From: Thermoguttaceae bacterium
Lineage (GTDB): Bacteria; Planctomycetota; Planctomycetia; Pirellulales; Thermoguttaceae
Length of the DNA: 7,141 nucleotides
Assembly (NCBI GenBank): GCA_024653385.1
Contig: JANLFZ010000319.1
Coordinates: 1-7,141 of the forward strand
Direction of reading: 5' to 3'
Shown here: piece by piece, positions 5,714 to 7,141 of the stretch
How the letters are laid out: every line of letters starts with the position of its first letter
Position numbering within the stretch: the first letter of the stretch is position 1
Made by a program: the position numbers and the translations under genes
Notes under the pieces: model-generated
The model's database searches: none
What the model saw: the letters and a program-made list of their open reading frames with translations, nothing else
Told to the model about the DNA's origin: nothing

Positions 5714-7054
5714 ATGCAACTCGACCCGATGCCCTTTTCCGCCTATGGCCTGGCGTCGTGCGTGCCCTCGCCGGTCAGCCGGATGATGGCCGCCTTTGCC
5801 GCCGATTTCCGCGACGAGGTCGATATCAACCTCGGCGTGGGTTACGTCAACGAGAACACCATTCCGCGCCAACGCATCGAAGAGGCCCTGCACGCCGTGC
5901 TGTCTGATCCGCGGAAGTATCGCCTTGCGCTGAACTACGGCGGGCCGGCCGGGTCGGCGAACCTGATCGAATCGCTACGCCGGTTCCACGCCGAGCGGCG
6001 CCTCGGCGGGCTGACCGACGAGGTACTGGCCCGCAACGAGATCATCATCGGCCCCAACGGCGCGACGAGCCTTCTCGAGGGGATCGCCCAGGTGATGGCG
6101 CCGGGCATCGTCGTCACCAGCGACCCGATGTATTACATCTACACGAATTATCTGGAGCGGATGGGGTTCGAGATCTGCGCCGTGCCCGAGGACCACGAAG
6201 GCATCGACACCGAGCGTCTCGAGGCCCGGCTGCGAACCCTGGGCCAGCGCCGCAGCGAGGTGCGGTTTTTCTACGTGGTCACGGTGGGCAATCCGACGTG
6301 CAGCATCCTGTCGAATGCCCGGCGGCGCAGGCTGGTCGAGATCGCGGCGCGGCTATCTTGCGAGCTGGGCCGCCAGGTGCCCGTGGTCCTCGACAAGGCG
6401 TACGAGGGCCTGATCCACGACCCGACGGCCGAGAAGCCGGAATCGGGGCTTCTCGGCGACGAGCTGGGGATCGTCTACGAGATCGGCACGCTGTCGAAGA
6501 TCCTGGCTCCGGCCTTGCGCATCGGCTACCTCATGGGGCGCGCCGGCCCGCTCGTCCGGGCGCTGGTCCAAAAGACGAGCGACGCCGGGTTCAGCGCCCC
6601 GCTGATCACCCAGGAGGTGGCCAGCTATCTCTTGGATCACCACGTGGGCCCGCAGATCGACCGGGTCAACGCGGGCTATCGGGAGAAGGCGGCTGCCACG
6701 CGGCGATGGATCGAGGACCGGCTGGGGCCCGCGCTGGCCGAGTGCCGCGGGGGCCGGGCGGGGTTCTACTTCTACTTGACCTTCGGCGAGGTCCAAACGC
6801 ACGAGCGGTCGGCGCTGTTCCGGTTTCTGTCGCGCACGACGCGCAGCCCCGCGATCGACGGCCACGCCGGCTCGAAGAAACCCCGCGTGGCGTATGTCCC
6901 CGGCGAGTTCTGCGTCCACCCGCGCGGCGACCTGGTCGAGCCCGGCCGCCGGCAGTTGCGGCTCTCGTACGGCTTCGAAGAGCTTGCGCGGATCGAACAG
7001 GCGATTGCGCTGGTGGCCGAGGCCGCCGCTTGGGCAGCACGGCAGCCGAACTGA
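5714..7054 (+). CDS. PLP-dependent aminotransferase, class I/II (fold type I)
   Basis: Encodes 446 residues with no signal peptide or membrane segment, so it is cytoplasmic. Family landmarks appear in order: NYGGPAGS (74-81), GPNGAT (113-118) for the cofactor phosphate, SDPMYY (136-141), N193 in GNPT, D227 and Y230 in VVLDKAYEG, K262 in GTLSKILAPALRIGY as the Schiff-base lysine, and R416 in RQLRLSYGF for the substrate carboxylate. The lysine region (SK.LAP.LRIGY) resembles the 2-aminoadipate transaminase and MocR effector-domain branch, but there is no N-terminal DNA-binding domain. It would move an amino group between an amino acid and a 2-oxo acid; the exact substrate cannot be read. It lies 152 bp after the Tat oxidoreductase behind a strong hairpin, so shared transcription is doubtful. 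Confidence 0.9.
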   Translation: MQLDPMPFSAYGLASCVPSPVSRMMAAFAADFRDEVDINLGVGYVNENTIPRQRIEEALHAVLSDPRKYRLALNYGGPAGSANLIESLRRFHAERRLGGLTDEVLARNEIIIGPNGATSLLEGIAQVMAPGIVVTSDPMYYIYTNYLERMGFEICAVPEDHEGIDTERLEARLRTLGQRRSEVRFFYVVTVGNPTCSILSNARRRRLVEIAARLSCELGRQVPVVLDKAYEGLIHDPTAEKPESGLLGDELGIVYEIGTLSKILAPALRIGYLMGRAGPLVRALVQKTSDAGFSAPLITQEVASYLLDHHVGPQIDRVNAGYREKAAATRRWIEDRLGPALAECRGGRAGFYFYLTFGEVQTHERSALFRFLSRTTRSPAIDGHAGSKKPRVAYVPGEFCVHPRGDLVEPGRRQLRLSYGFEELARIEQAIALVAEAAAWAARQPN

Positions 7055-7089
7055 AGCCGCGCCGGGGCGCCCTCAGGGCCTGTAAGACT

Positions 7090-7108
7090 ATAAGTTGGGC
7101 AATCTTAT
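7090..7108. other. Small A+T-rich inverted repeat after the aminotransferase gene
   Basis: ATAAG (7090-7094) and CTTAT (7104-7108) flank a 9-nt loop, 36 bp past the stop codon. It is the only A+T-rich patch near the 3' end of the gene and could mark the end of the transcript, but the stem is weak. Confidence 0.25.
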
Positions 7109-7141
7109 GGAACCCAAGGAAGCGAAGCGCCCGTGGGTTCC
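7109..7141. repeat. Palindromic intergenic element at the window edge
   Basis: GGAACCCA (7109-7116) and TGGGTTCC (7134-7141) are perfect 8-bp complements around a 17-nt centre that holds GCGAAGC (7122-7128). The palindrome reaches the last base, so its full size is unknown. It may be a dispersed REP-like element or a bidirectional terminator; no U tract is visible in the window. Confidence 0.5.

Noticed and set aside
7055..7080. GCCC-TCA-GGGC hairpin just after the aminotransferase stop codon
   Set aside because: A 4-bp stem in GC-rich DNA without a U tract is expected by chance.

Overview
The window is GC-rich and most likely comes from a planctomycete, probably of the Pirellulales type. 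Three things point there: a 23S rRNA gene that starts behind its own leader with no 16S gene beside it, a Tat-exported Gfo/Idh/MocA oxidoreductase, and a large secreted FAD oxidoreductase with flanking beta-rich modules. The assignment is inference from gene content, not from a database match.

Left part (1 to about 1100, minus strand): positions 1-527 are the 5' end (domain I) of a 23S rRNA gene read leftward; the rest of the gene lies outside the window. To its right, where a 16S gene and spacer tRNAs would normally sit, there is instead a leader of about 430-530 nt. It holds several stable hairpins, a boxA-like antitermination element (787-800) and two sigma70-type promoters in tandem (P2 at 963-991, P1 at 1068-1095). 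The -10 box of P1 lies between the arms of a perfect 7-bp inverted repeat. From about 1100 to 1499 there is no gene, only the divergent intergenic region.

Right part (1500-7054, plus strand): three co-directional genes with gaps of 123 and 152 bp. They are a 917-residue exported FAD-dependent oxidoreductase, a 394-residue Tat-exported Gfo/Idh/MocA oxidoreductase in which the usual Glu-Lys-Pro motif reads Ala-Val-Pro, and a 446-residue PLP-dependent class I/II aminotransferase. The first two look like exported redox enzymes, plausibly acting on sugars or sugar derivatives. The aminotransferase has no export signal and is set apart by a strong hairpin, so it may be a separate unit. Similar TAC(A/G)ATGG boxes precede the first two genes and hint that each has its own promoter.

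The last 33 bases form a palindrome that reaches the window edge and shares a GCGAAGC core with the hairpin before the aminotransferase. I see no transposase, CRISPR array, phage gene or recognisable defence system. The observations most worth checking are the base-pair swap in a normally near-invariant 23S hairpin, the promoter-embedded inverted repeat, the competing stems in the rRNA leader and the lost catalytic lysine motif.
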